From positions 1-52,878 of IMG/VR virus record IMGVR_UViG_3300028550_003611: a DNA stretch of 52,878 bases; one strand, given 5' to 3'. Below are positions 41,082-51,456 of the stretch, piece by piece. The first letter of the stretch is position 1, and every line of letters starts with the position of its first letter. The notes under the pieces are model-generated. The model was not told where the DNA came from. It saw only the letters and a list, made by a program, of their open reading frames with translations, and searched no databases. The stretch is from a virus. The position numbers and the translations under genes were made by a program.

Positions 41082-42152
41082 ATGAAACAAGTTTTTATAA
41101 GTAATGCAACTGCTCTTTTAGCAACAGGTGCAGATTACAATGCAGGTGTTCGTACAGTAGGAGGTGTTTCTCATGCTACTGATACCGGCGATGTAGGTAT
41201 ATATAATCCAAGTGCGGGTAAATTTTTAGATGGTGCTAGTGGTCATACATTAGTTAATCTTAGCTCTTCTCCTGCTGCATGGTCTGCAAATACAGATTTT
41301 CAAATTGTGTCTGCTCAGACTTCGGGAAATCCTTTTTCTTCCCCAATTATTAACAAGAATGATGTAACTCGAATTCGAGTTGAAAAAGCTGTTGCTCCTG
41401 TAAAGCATGCAATTGTTTTTCAAGATGCTCAGTCACTAACTATACTACAAGGTGATTCAGTAGTTCTTAAGTTAAATGTACGTCTTCCAGGAGATGTAGC
41501 TTTTTACGAAGCTCAAATTAATCCTTCTGCAGGTGTTACAGGAACAGCAATTAACGCTGCATTCGATAGCCCTCAACGAGTATATTCTACTGAAGTTATT
41601 TCTAGTGCTGCCTATGTTGCAGATTCTGGTGACACTTCGGTTTTGCTTACTCAACTTTTTAACGCTGTTGTAGCTAATGGAACTTTAAGTAAGTTAGTTA
41701 CTGCTACTAATTCTTCAGATGCTTTAACTCTTACAGCTAACATGTATGGTATGATCATAGATGCTACTATTGTTGTTGAAGGAGTAAGTTCAAAAACTAC
41801 TGTAACAGAAACTGCTATGGTAATGGGTTGTGGTAGTTTCTTTGAAGTTGTTTCTGAAGAGAAAAAAGCTCAATATTCTCAAGGTTTCTTTAATCGTATG
41901 TATTTTCCAACAGGTGGGGAAACATTTGCATCTAAAGCTACTGGTGGAGGATCTGCAAGTGAAACAACTACTTACGATAGAATTACTATTGAGTACAATT
42001 CAAGTACCAATGATATGCCTGGATTTAACGGTCAAGGCGTAGGTAACCAAGCTGTTATTTACATACCAGCTGTAGCTACTACTACTGATGCGGCTACGTA
42101 TGAAGCTGCATTTGGGTTTACTATTGAAACTGATATAGACGTTTCATTCTAG
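41082..42152 (+). CDS. Uncharacterised 356-aa beta-rich structural protein
   Basis: The composition is Ala/Val/Thr/Ser-rich and beta-type with little charge, no catalytic motif, and a terminator directly after. It resembles abundant virion proteins such as tail-tube, connector or head-decoration proteins. Placement between adaptor and tail genes favours a tail component. Confidence 0.6.
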   Translation: MKQVFISNATALLATGADYNAGVRTVGGVSHATDTGDVGIYNPSAGKFLDGASGHTLVNLSSSPAAWSANTDFQIVSAQTSGNPFSSPIINKNDVTRIRVEKAVAPVKHAIVFQDAQSLTILQGDSVVLKLNVRLPGDVAFYEAQINPSAGVTGTAINAAFDSPQRVYSTEVISSAAYVADSGDTSVLLTQLFNAVVANGTLSKLVTATNSSDALTLTANMYGMIIDATIVVEGVSSKTTVTETAMVMGCGSFFEVVSEEKKAQYSQGFFNRMYFPTGGETFASKATGGGSASETTTYDRITIEYNSSTNDMPGFNGQGVGNQAVIYIPAVATTTDAATYEAAFGFTIETDIDVSF

Positions 42153-42168
42153 AAATTTTCTTAATATG

Positions 42169-42212
42169 ATAATGGGGGAGTACATTCCGTACTCCCTACA
42201 TTATTTTTTTTA
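42169..42212 (+). terminator. Intrinsic terminator after the 356-aa structural gene
   Basis: An 8-bp stem GGGAGTAC/GTACTCCC with loop ATTCC is extended by ATAATG/CATTAT and followed by a T8 run. Confidence 0.9.
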
Positions 42213-42226
42213 AATTATAATTACTC

Positions 42227-42688
42227 ATGGGATTAAAAAATTTACAGGGAGATACTAGATTAAAAGTAACAGCTTCAAACCTAGCACCAAACTCACGTTA
42301 CACTATAGAGGTAACAAATTTAACTAAAGGAAATACAGCTATAATTAAGAAGCCTAGTCGTGGCGGAAAGTTAACAACTGTTTTGTCTGCAGATACTCGT
42401 GGGGTAAGTAAAGTAATTATTAAAAACAGCAAAGGGGCTGTAATAAAATCCTATGTAACTGTAGGTACAGCAGAAATAGAATGTTGTATAGCTAAACTAG
42501 TAACGGACTCAATTAATTGCACATGCAAGTGTGATAAGTGCATAGAAGATTTACAACGTGCACAAACAATACGTTTATTACTACAAGCTGCTCAATACGA
42601 AGCATCGTTAGGATTAGAGATTACTACTCAAGAAAAATATACTAAAGCTAAACAGCTGTGCACAGAAGTGTGCGCATGTGGATGTTAA
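42227..42688 (+). CDS. Small virion-region protein with Cys-rich C terminus (153 aa)
   Basis: The N-terminal ~80 residues have an immunoglobulin-like beta pattern (YTIEVTNLTKGN and SKVIIKNSKGAVIKSY). The C-terminal half is helical and Cys-rich (CCIAKLV, CTCKCDKC, CTEVCACGC), suggesting disulfide or zinc cross-linking. It stops just before the giant tail protein starts and may be its partner; function not recognised. Confidence 0.65.
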   Translation: MGLKNLQGDTRLKVTASNLAPNSRYTIEVTNLTKGNTAIIKKPSRGGKLTTVLSADTRGVSKVIIKNSKGAVIKSYVTVGTAEIECCIAKLVTDSINCTCKCDKCIEDLQRAQTIRLLLQAAQYEASLGLEITTQEKYTKAKQLCTEVCACGC

Positions 42689-42689
42689 C

Positions 42690-45600
42690 ATGGGACAAAG
42701 TTTAGACACTACACGCACAAGAGTTGCGTATGTAATACAAGAATTGGTAAGTGAGTCTACTGTAGCAGGTATACAAGAAACTTTATCAGATAATACCCAC
42801 ACAGTTGTAGCTGTATACGCTCCTTCTCAATCTTTTCCTGCATCTTTAGGCACAAGATATGATCCACTTTTGTCAGCGCACGTAAGCAACGTTACAACAA
42901 AAAATACTACTGACAATACTACACAGTATAATGGCAATGTTGAGGATATGCAAATCTCTACTGAATACCGTGATGTAGCGTCTGGAAACACTATAGAAAA
43001 TAGAAAAATTTCTATTTTTATTCCTCTCTCTTTTTTTAACGCAAACAACTCTTCAAGTCCTTTGCTACAGGGAGTGCAAGTGGCGCTTAAATTTGCTACT
43101 AGAACTTATAATGTTCATTTAATTATTAAACCTTTATTAAATGCAAGTGGATCTACAATTGAAGGTAGAATTAAACTTGATCAAACTATTTTATTTAAAA
43201 ATTATAATACTTTAAATGTACCTGTTATATGTTTAAAGGGAGATGAAACTGCTATAGCTGCTTATAACTCAGTTAAACAAGGAGAATTTTCAGCAAGTAC
43301 TTCTTCAGTTAAACTTTTACAAAAAACGGTTAATACTCAAGGAGAAGAAGAACATTTAGTAACTAAAAATATTCCATACGCGTTTCCTCATTGGTTCTCT
43401 ACTTTTGATTCTTCTGATATTATAGCAAGTGTAGGTGGACAAAATTATTTATCTGCTGGAACATTTGGAGGCACTAATTTATATGTGTCCCCAATATCTT
43501 GGATTTTTCCATGGGAAAACCCTAGCTATCATCCTAATAGCGGTATTTTTGGAACTACTAATATTAACAATTCTTCTATTGAAGCTGGTGCAGAAAATTT
43601 AATTCAATTAGATGAATTTTTTAAGATGCATGAAACTGGGTCTGAAAATTGTTGGGGGGAAAAATATGGAACTTTTAGTTCTTATACTCCAAACTCTACA
43701 AATGCAGATCTTTTACACTACCCTGCAATCTGGGGGCCAAGTCTAATCGGACTTATAGGATTTGATAATTATAATACACTTCCTTCAAACCCTATCTCAG
43801 TTTTTAATCTGTTTACAGATGGTGATTCTCAGTTTGTTATTCCGATTTTACAAACTTTGTATGTAGACGAAATAAACAGTATTTTAATAGATAGACCCAA
43901 TAATATGTTTGGGGAAATTTTAAATAATCTTGAAACTTCTCAAATTATTCAATTTGCAAGTAAAATAACAAACTCTGGATTTATTGGTGCATACACAAAT
44001 GGGAATGAAAGTGCATTAAAAGGAAATGTTCCTTTACTTAATAGAGCACATTCTTTCTTTATGCCAAGAGCGGGATATAACTCTTACCAGTCCGGGGGAT
44101 ACATAACTACATGTAGATTTTTTATAGGCACTGACATTAGCGTTGCTAATCTTAAAAGTCTTTCAAAAAGCAGTAAATTTTTAGAGTTTGCAATTAACTC
44201 TGCTAATTTTCCAGAATTGCACCCTGGAAACTATATTCAACAAGAACCTGTTGCTAGCAACGATAACTTTGGTAGAAGCATGGAGTGTAGCAGACTTGCT
44301 ACAAAATTGTTTTATAATATTCAAACTCCTTTAGAATTAGAATCTAGTAATTCATCAAATATTAGTAATATATATGGAGCGTACAACACAAGATACACAG
44401 GAGAAACTGCTAATACTGCCTTAAACACAGATGTATTAGATGCTTTCCAAGCAAAAGCATTTTCAAATTTATCTACAACTTTTAATGACGCTTTAGGAAG
44501 CAACATGCCAGCAGGTTATGGGGCTTTACCTACTAAGTCTATATCTTTTCAAGATGTAGTTGTTTTACACAATGTTGTAGGTTTTGGAAATGACTCTACA
44601 GTTACCCCGAATAGCACTTATGCTAACAATAGTAGCTATACTTTTCCTACAAATTCTTTTAACTTATTTCCTATACATAGTACTAATGAAGGAACATTTG
44701 TAGATGATGATCCTTCTAGCACTTTTAGAGGAGAAATATTCTCAGAACGTAATAGTCATTTAGTAAATATTTCCCCGTTTGGGACTCAATTATTTACAGG
44801 AAACAGCATATTTCTTCCTTTTTACTACGGCGCTAATGACGATTACGCAGATTTAATTACGCAGACAGGTAGAACAAATGTATTTACTAACAATGGTTAT
44901 TTTGATCAAGGAGGATATAAAAGAGCTCTTTTAGCGAATCCTAATCTCGAAGGTGAGGATCCTTGGAGCGGAACTAGTAACGGAGCTTTCTCAGGCACTG
45001 TTAGTGGATCAACATTTAAAATTAAACATGTTAGTGTAACAGTTTCTGATGTTGAAAATGGATTTTATAATACTCTAAATGCTGCAGGGCTAAAAGTTAA
45101 TTTTACGTTAGATTACACAAACACTAGCAGCTCAGGTAGTACTCAACTTTTAAATTGTAAAAATGATGCTGGAGGATATACAGCTTCTAATTTAACAGAA
45201 GTTTTACAAATATTTGATTCTATAAAATATAAGCCTGGAAGGCTCTCTGATGGGTCAGCTGACTGGGCTTATGAAATTGATATTCTAGATTCTTCAGATG
45301 TAGAAAGTGCTACTATAACAGAGCTAACTTCAGCAAACAGTTCATATACTAGTCTTCATTATAGACTTAATATAGTTTTCTTAAATGATATACTTGATCT
45401 AAATGAAAGCGGGGGTTCGGCTCCCCATACAAATATTATTCCTGATTTAGAATTAAAGTTGCCTCCACAAAATGCTAATCAAGGAGACGAATGGGGAACT
45501 AGACGATATGAAGGGTTTTATGGCTCGCAAGGATACAATAATGTTCCTACAGATATAAACCAATTCTCACGATTTGTTACTTCAGAAATTACATTTAAAC

Positions 45601-48600
45601 CTACAAGTAATGCAACCGGTCTTTTTGTATTTCCTCTTTTAACATACGGATCTATAAAAACTACAATTCCTGCCATTATTGAAGGGTGCACAAATTCAGC
45701 AGCTCTTAATTATAATCCAGCAGCTACTTATGATAACGGTACTTGTCAATTTTGCGATTCATATATTAATGACTCTTTACCTTCAACTATAGCTCAAGGG
45801 GGTCAAGTTTATACAAGTACAGGAATCGATGAATTTAATATTAAATTGCTTTATCCTCAACCATATAATGCAGGTTGGGGAACAGATATTAATGAAGATT
45901 GGTTTCAAGCTTTAAAAAATACTGGAACTATATATTCATCTAGACCTGCTCTTGTAGGAAATGCAGCATCAGCTTATGGGTCTCAAGATGGGTTTGATAT
46001 TGATAGCTGGAAACTTAAATTAAAATTTTTATCTTTTACAGATTCTCAAATAGCAGCTCTTATAGCTGCAAATGCGTTTACAATAAAAATTTACCCGGCA
46101 TCAGAAGAAGCTTTAGCAGCAATTCCTTTTGGGGATCTTTCAAACTCAAGTCAGAGTATAATATCTACAGATGCATTACTTAGTTCTGGGCAGCTGTACA
46201 CAAGCTCAACTTCTCACATAGATACAACTAATCTTACAACTGAGCCTTCTTCTGAAATAACTTGCAATGTTCCCCATACTACAAGTGGTCTTGTATCAGG
46301 GGCTGCATATATAATAGAAGCAAAAATAGATTACACTACTGCTTGTAATTACTCAGGGTTTAATACTACTGTATTTGTATATGGGTTTACTTGGGTAACA
46401 TATTGTGCATGTAGTGATTTTGATAATTTATATCATCTTACTCCGCACGAATGGAGTAACTCTAATCTTTTTCCAGGAATTTGGGAGAATTCAGGTAATG
46501 CTACCCCTACTCAAGTAACAAGTAACATAGGATGTTCTACATCTAATCCTACATTAGTGGGATCTGGAGACACTGGATTTATTTGTTATACAAACGATTC
46601 TCAAACTGATTCTTGTGATGATTACTGGGAGTGGTGTATGACAAACGCTTCTACAAATTGTGTACCTACAACAAACATTAATGAGCTGATAAATATTGAT
46701 GGTAATTTATTTTACCCTAGTGAAAGCGTTATTTCTCTTCATGTTTCTGGTGTATGGAACCCTGCATTTAATGCATACTATTATCCAGATGATATTCAAT
46801 ACGTTGTTAATCTTTTAGATAGCACTGGGTCTGTATTGCAATCATTAACTCAAGATGATGCAATATTAGCTACTAATGTAACCGGGGCCTTTCTTACGTT
46901 TACTACTGATTATGTTGGGGCATTCTCTCTTCAAATTATAGGGCAAAATGAGATAAATCCAGCAACTGAGGAGTACTATGAAAATATTGGTCTTAGTTGC
47001 ACACTTGAATCCGCAACGTATAACATTGTAAATGATGCATGTGAAGTTATTATTGGGTGTACAGACCCTGAAGCAAGTGTAGAAACTTATGATCCTAATG
47101 CAACTTTTACTAATAACGACTTATGTGAGTATGAACCAGAGTGCGAAGCAATTGTTATTCCTGACATTAATTTAACAATATCTCAAGTACCTGCAACTGT
47201 TACTTGCGTATCGGTAACAGAAATAATAAACGGGGTAGAGACTACTTGGGAATATCCTCAAGTGCAAAGCGATGGTTCAATAACTGTAACAGCTGTTCCA
47301 GTAAATGCAGATCTTTTTGGATCTGAAGTAATTTCTATAGGAATAGTTTCTGCAAATTTATTAGAAAATGCAGGATACTCTACGTCAGAACTTCTATCAT
47401 TCTTAATTGCAGGATTTGATACAGATGGGGGAATAGTAGACGAAACTTTAGGTTTATTTTGGTCTCCTGGTACTTTATTACCAGCAGCTGCTTCTGGAAT
47501 AACTATTGAAAATTTACCCCCAGGAGTTTATTATATAGTAGCTACAGGAAATATAGAACAACAACTTGAGTTTCTTGAAACTTCAGAATGTTTATTTCAA
47601 AGTCCTGTTATAATAGATAGTCTTCAGCAAATAACTGTACAAAGTGGGGTAATGCCTGATTGCGAAGAACCTTGTATTATACTTCCTTGTGAGGACTGGG
47701 TTTTAGGATGTACAGATGTAAATGCAGAAAATTATAACCCGCTTGCTACTCTTGAAGATGGAACTTGTGAATACGACCTTGATGAGTGTCAACAAAATCC
47801 AGATGATGAAGCTTGTATAGATTGTTTTACAGGAGAAGATTTAGGGCAACCACTTCTTAGAGGGGCATCAGAACAAAAGAATTTAGATGATATATGTGAC
47901 CCCCCAAATACTGGAGAAGGTTGCACTGATCCTTTGTCTTGCAATTATCAGCCAGATCTACCTTTAAGTCTAAGCAATAATCAATTATGTGATTATTGTT
48001 CATGTAATGAAGATCCGTTTGATCAAGATTGTTTTCCTGATTCAGGAGATTGCGATCCATCTTCTGACCCAGAATGTCAACCTATAGACGAATGCCCAGA
48101 TCCATCTAATCCGCTTTGTACTCCTGACCCGCCAACTTCTGCATGTGTTAATCCAGGAGATTGCCCACCACCACCACCACCGTGCGTATTTTTAGGAAAT
48201 TGCATAGAAGACCCAACAGTTGATGATGAAGAAGATGATGTAATTATAGATGTAGTAGATCCGGTCACAGTAACTTGTCAACTTGATTTAGGTACTGATG
48301 ATACAGGTCCAGACAGTTTTGCAGAGGTGCAGATGAATGCTTTTGCATGTATGTCTGATCAAGGGAAAAGATTGTTATGGAAACTTCGCAGTGGGATAGA
48401 GTATGATAAAACAGACTTGCTTAAGATGTCTCTTATTTCATATTTATTTATGGGAGGTACAGAAAAAACTGATCTTCCATGTTTATGGAACTGCAATGAC
48501 TTTGGGGAAACAGAAAAAAGAAGAGAAAGAGATTGTGTTGCTATATGGAAAAGTGGGGGAGGACGTTTTTGGATTAGAACAGAATTTTATATTAAAGGCA

Positions 48601-48986
48601 CAACAGTTGCTTATTTATACACTATTCGAGGAAAGGTTAAAAGAGGGTATTTTAAAGCAACTAAAGATATTGTATCTAATGGAACATCCCCAAGAACTCC
48701 AGGATCTGGATGGGGAAGATGCACAGATATTAGAGTGCGGACAAAAACTTCAAATGGTATTTCAGACGGTACTGAGGACTATTTAAAAATTATGTGGGAG
48801 TACATGACTAGATTCTGTACAAACTGCAGTATTGCAGATTCAAATGAAATTGGGTATCCAATTACTATTCCTGAAGAGGAAGAAGAAGGAGCTGATGACA
48901 CTTCACAATCTGGACTCCCAATTAAAACTATAACTAATAATCCTACTGGCATTTTAGGTGCTGATGGAGAAGAAATAACATTCTAA
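42690..48986 (+). CDS. Giant tail/virion protein with Cys-rich GCTDP-type repeats
   Basis: The 2099-residue product is the largest complete late gene. Its first 950 residues are beta-rich and without recognised domain. Between about 999 and 1760 four modules begin with G-C-T (G999, G1456, G1673, G1744) and follow the pattern GCTDxxAxNYNPxATxxDGTCxY, with more Cys pairs between them. Such repeats are common in secreted proteins of marine Bacteroidetes. A Pro-rich stretch with seven Pro, interrupted by Cys, near residue 1825 and an acidic run precede a basic, aromatic C-terminal domain (about 1875-2050). It is likely a tail or baseplate fibre that meets the host surface. I take the ATG at 42690; a GTG at 42678 would overlap the preceding gene. 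Confidence 0.75.
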   Translation: MGQSLDTTRTRVAYVIQELVSESTVAGIQETLSDNTHTVVAVYAPSQSFPASLGTRYDPLLSAHVSNVTTKNTTDNTTQYNGNVEDMQISTEYRDVASGNTIENRKISIFIPLSFFNANNSSSPLLQGVQVALKFATRTYNVHLIIKPLLNASGSTIEGRIKLDQTILFKNYNTLNVPVICLKGDETAIAAYNSVKQGEFSASTSSVKLLQKTVNTQGEEEHLVTKNIPYAFPHWFSTFDSSDIIASVGGQNYLSAGTFGGTNLYVSPISWIFPWENPSYHPNSGIFGTTNINNSSIEAGAENLIQLDEFFKMHETGSENCWGEKYGTFSSYTPNSTNADLLHYPAIWGPSLIGLIGFDNYNTLPSNPISVFNLFTDGDSQFVIPILQTLYVDEINSILIDRPNNMFGEILNNLETSQIIQFASKITNSGFIGAYTNGNESALKGNVPLLNRAHSFFMPRAGYNSYQSGGYITTCRFFIGTDISVANLKSLSKSSKFLEFAINSANFPELHPGNYIQQEPVASNDNFGRSMECSRLATKLFYNIQTPLELESSNSSNISNIYGAYNTRYTGETANTALNTDVLDAFQAKAFSNLSTTFNDALGSNMPAGYGALPTKSISFQDVVVLHNVVGFGNDSTVTPNSTYANNSSYTFPTNSFNLFPIHSTNEGTFVDDDPSSTFRGEIFSERNSHLVNISPFGTQLFTGNSIFLPFYYGANDDYADLITQTGRTNVFTNNGYFDQGGYKRALLANPNLEGEDPWSGTSNGAFSGTVSGSTFKIKHVSVTVSDVENGFYNTLNAAGLKVNFTLDYTNTSSSGSTQLLNCKNDAGGYTASNLTEVLQIFDSIKYKPGRLSDGSADWAYEIDILDSSDVESATITELTSANSSYTSLHYRLNIVFLNDILDLNESGGSAPHTNIIPDLELKLPPQNANQGDEWGTRRYEGFYGSQGYNNVPTDINQFSRFVTSEITFKPTSNATGLFVFPLLTYGSIKTTIPAIIEGCTNSAALNYNPAATYDNGTCQFCDSYINDSLPSTIAQGGQVYTSTGIDEFNIKLLYPQPYNAGWGTDINEDWFQALKNTGTIYSSRPALVGNAASAYGSQDGFDIDSWKLKLKFLSFTDSQIAALIAANAFTIKIYPASEEALAAIPFGDLSNSSQSIISTDALLSSGQLYTSSTSHIDTTNLTTEPSSEITCNVPHTTSGLVSGAAYIIEAKIDYTTACNYSGFNTTVFVYGFTWVTYCACSDFDNLYHLTPHEWSNSNLFPGIWENSGNATPTQVTSNIGCSTSNPTLVGSGDTGFICYTNDSQTDSCDDYWEWCMTNASTNCVPTTNINELINIDGNLFYPSESVISLHVSGVWNPAFNAYYYPDDIQYVVNLLDSTGSVLQSLTQDDAILATNVTGAFLTFTTDYVGAFSLQIIGQNEINPATEEYYENIGLSCTLESATYNIVNDACEVIIGCTDPEASVETYDPNATFTNNDLCEYEPECEAIVIPDINLTISQVPATVTCVSVTEIINGVETTWEYPQVQSDGSITVTAVPVNADLFGSEVISIGIVSANLLENAGYSTSELLSFLIAGFDTDGGIVDETLGLFWSPGTLLPAAASGITIENLPPGVYYIVATGNIEQQLEFLETSECLFQSPVIIDSLQQITVQSGVMPDCEEPCIILPCEDWVLGCTDVNAENYNPLATLEDGTCEYDLDECQQNPDDEACIDCFTGEDLGQPLLRGASEQKNLDDICDPPNTGEGCTDPLSCNYQPDLPLSLSNNQLCDYCSCNEDPFDQDCFPDSGDCDPSSDPECQPIDECPDPSNPLCTPDPPTSACVNPGDCPPPPPPCVFLGNCIEDPTVDDEEDDVIIDVVDPVTVTCQLDLGTDDTGPDSFAEVQMNAFACMSDQGKRLLWKLRSGIEYDKTDLLKMSLISYLFMGGTEKTDLPCLWNCNDFGETEKRRERDCVAIWKSGGGRFWIRTEFYIKGTTVAYLYTIRGKVKRGYFKATKDIVSNGTSPRTPGSGWGRCTDIRVRTKTSNGISDGTEDYLKIMWEYMTRFCTNCSIADSNEIGYPITIPEEEEEGADDTSQSGLPIKTITNNPTGILGADGEEITF

Positions 48987-50569
48987 TGGCAAAAACAGTT
49001 TCCAATTTAAGAACTAGTACTGCTTCTGGCAATACTTCAAATAAGTATCTGTTTGTTACAGATATAACTAGCAAAGACTCTACTAAGATTGCTTTAGATA
49101 ATGTATTTCCATCATTACAAAGTGGTATAGCTTCAGGAACAGTAACTGCAGGAACAGCAGCTGGTACTCCTTTAGACCTTTTTGTGGGTGGGGGTTCAGG
49201 GTCTGCTCAATCTAATACAAGTAAATCTGTGCTTATTTTTAAAGGTTTAGGTGTGCAAGATTCTGAAAGTAACACAGCTATTACTATTCGTAATGAAACA
49301 TTAAATGCAGATGCAAATAAGCAAAACTTAATAGTTAAGCTTGATCAAACAAAAATTAAATTAGATAAAGCACTTAATACTACTGCTAAGTTTTTAAGTG
49401 AAGCTGGGGCTACAAATCCTATTACTTTATCAAATGCGGCTCACGTAGGAGAAACAGTCTTAAGAGTGCGTAATGGAAGTACAGGATTAGGAACAGTACC
49501 TGTAGGATCTTTACTTGTAGGTAATACTACTAGTGCTATGACTACTGTAGCAATGGCTACAAAAGGTCATCTTCTTGTAGGGGCAGCAAGTGCGGCTCCA
49601 ACATCATTAGCCGCAGGAACTAACGGATACTTTTTAAAAGCAGATTCTTCAGCAACATCAGGATTAGCTTGGGGACAAGTAACTATTAATAGCGCTACTC
49701 TTGGCAGCACTCTTGATTTAGCTAACAATAACATTGATATAGGTACTGGAATTATCTCAGGAGATGGATCTGGAACTAAAGGTCTTAGACTTAGCAACAC
49801 TTCACATGAAGTATTTGTAGGTACTATGGCTAACGCTAGATTTGACTCAGCTTTAAATGTAGATGCTGGAATTACTTTAGGATCTGTAAATGGGACAACT
49901 GCTCAGTCTATAGTTATGGCAAACCATACTACTGGTCATTCTACGCCTCTTTTAAGTATTTTAGGAGCTACTACAACTTCTTCAGGGCAAACTGGGGGAG
50001 CAGTAAATATTAAGGCAGGAAATGGTGATGGTAGTGGTAATGGGGGAGACTTAAAATTATACGGAGGATTAGATGGTGGTTCAGGTACAGATGGAACAAT
50101 TGGTCTTTATACTGCAGGAGCTTTAATGTTGTCAGTAGGCGCAACAGGTAATACAACTTTAACTGGGGGTCTTATACAAAGAGGAAACGCAGGTATAATT
50201 CGTCATCAAAATACTCCTGCTGTAACTGCAGATGATACTGCTGCTGTAACTGCTGCTAATATACTTACAGGAATTGTAACGTGTACCCCAACTACAGATA
50301 GATCAAAAGCAACAGATACTGCTACTAATCTTATTAGTGGGTTAGGTCTTACTACAGATGATGATTCTTTTGATTTTGCAGTTATTATTTTATCAGCAAA
50401 TTCAAGTGCATTAGATGTAACTTTAACTGCAGGAACTGGTGTAACCTTAGTTGGAAACATGCACATATCAGCACCAGACGTTGCTGATGCCTCTATTGCA
50501 AGTGGTTCCGCACAATTCAGAATTAGAAGAGTTAGTTCATCAGCTGTTAGTTTATACAGAATGTCGTAA
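48986..50569 (+). CDS. Fibre-like virion protein (527 aa)
   Basis: The sequence is Gly/Ser/Thr/Ala-rich with repeated short beta strands (LLVGNTTSAMTTVAMATKGH, GGAVNIKAGNGDGSGNGG) and a C-terminal domain (DFAVIILSANSSALDVTLTA, then SAQFRIRRVSSSAVSLYRMS) that I have seen on marine phage fibres and head fibres. There is no enzyme motif. The start overlaps the giant tail gene stop (TAATG). Receptor binding or capsid decoration is likely. Confidence 0.72.
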   Translation: MAKTVSNLRTSTASGNTSNKYLFVTDITSKDSTKIALDNVFPSLQSGIASGTVTAGTAAGTPLDLFVGGGSGSAQSNTSKSVLIFKGLGVQDSESNTAITIRNETLNADANKQNLIVKLDQTKIKLDKALNTTAKFLSEAGATNPITLSNAAHVGETVLRVRNGSTGLGTVPVGSLLVGNTTSAMTTVAMATKGHLLVGAASAAPTSLAAGTNGYFLKADSSATSGLAWGQVTINSATLGSTLDLANNNIDIGTGIISGDGSGTKGLRLSNTSHEVFVGTMANARFDSALNVDAGITLGSVNGTTAQSIVMANHTTGHSTPLLSILGATTTSSGQTGGAVNIKAGNGDGSGNGGDLKLYGGLDGGSGTDGTIGLYTAGALMLSVGATGNTTLTGGLIQRGNAGIIRHQNTPAVTADDTAAVTAANILTGIVTCTPTTDRSKATDTATNLISGLGLTTDDDSFDFAVIILSANSSALDVTLTAGTGVTLVGNMHISAPDVADASIASGSAQFRIRRVSSSAVSLYRMS

Positions 50570-50621
50570 CTTTAAAATTAATATATATAAATACAAACCT
50601 TAATACATAAAATTTTTTAAA

Positions 50622-51029
50622 ATGTCTACAAAAGTTAATCTTACAAACCGCGAGTATCTCCAACTTTATAAAGGATTGGATTCTGTAAAAGAAATTAAAG
50701 GTGCTCGTTTTGCTGTTTTAGTTGGTCGTAATATAAAAGAGTTAAAAACTGTTTTAGAACCTATTGAATTAGCTGCAGCCCCAACTGTTGAGTTTCAACA
50801 ATTGTCTGTACAAATGCAAGAATTAATTACTAACGAAGATCAAAAAGCTATAGAAACTCTTGAAGAAGAGAGTAAAGAGTTAATTGATGATCGTAAAAAA
50901 CAACTTGAGGGAATAGAAGAAATTCTTAATGAAACAAACGAAGTGCATGTACATATGCTTCGTGAAGATCAGTTACCTGAAGGTATTACAGGAGAACAGG
51001 TTTCTAACATACTTCAAATTCTAACTTAA
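50622..51029 (+). CDS. Uncharacterised 135-aa helical protein
   Basis: The helical, acidic protein (TNREYLQLYKGLDSVKEIKG, then EETLNETN-like repeats of Glu/Leu) resembles short chaperone-like phage proteins encoded between fibre and lysis genes. It starts after a 52-base A+T-rich leader and ends on the TAATG junction with the next gene. Function not recognised. Confidence 0.62.
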   Translation: MSTKVNLTNREYLQLYKGLDSVKEIKGARFAVLVGRNIKELKTVLEPIELAAAPTVEFQQLSVQMQELITNEDQKAIETLEEESKELIDDRKKQLEGIEEILNETNEVHVHMLREDQLPEGITGEQVSNILQILT

Positions 51030-51454
51030 TGGGTACAATAAATACACGGCTATCAATCCGTTCTAGCAATATTTTTAGGGGCAGTGTCTCGCAACGTCAT
51101 GATAGGACGTTTAGTGTAGAAACTCGAGTAGATCAAGGAACTCGAGTAATTAAACAAAATTCTTCTGGGTCTCCTCACGAATTAGCTTCTGGTGCAGAAT
51201 ATTACGATAGTGCGGAATCAGGGGCTACAGCTAACCAAGTTTACATTTTTATACGAAATGTATCTACAGCTGCTGCAAAAACTATTACTATTCAGTTTAA
51301 CAAAAACGGAACTCGAGATGATGTTATTTTATTAAACAATGGAGAGTACACAATGTTTCCTTGGAAATGTGATGCTGCTACTGATAAATTAGAAATTTTT
51401 TCTAACGACTCTGCGGGAGTAAAAGTAGAATATCTTATTTCTCCTATGCTGTAA
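51029..51454 (+). CDS. Uncharacterised 141-aa beta-rich protein
   Basis: A basic, Ser/Arg-rich N terminus precedes a compact beta domain (NQVYIFIRNVSTAAAKTITI, then NNGEYTMFPW) of the size of small head- or tail-associated decoration proteins. Junctions on both sides are tight (TAATG before, 2-base gap after). Confidence 0.6.
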   Translation: MGTINTRLSIRSSNIFRGSVSQRHDRTFSVETRVDQGTRVIKQNSSGSPHELASGAEYYDSAESGATANQVYIFIRNVSTAAAKTITIQFNKNGTRDDVILLNNGEYTMFPWKCDAATDKLEIFSNDSAGVKVEYLISPML

Positions 51455-51456
51455 AT

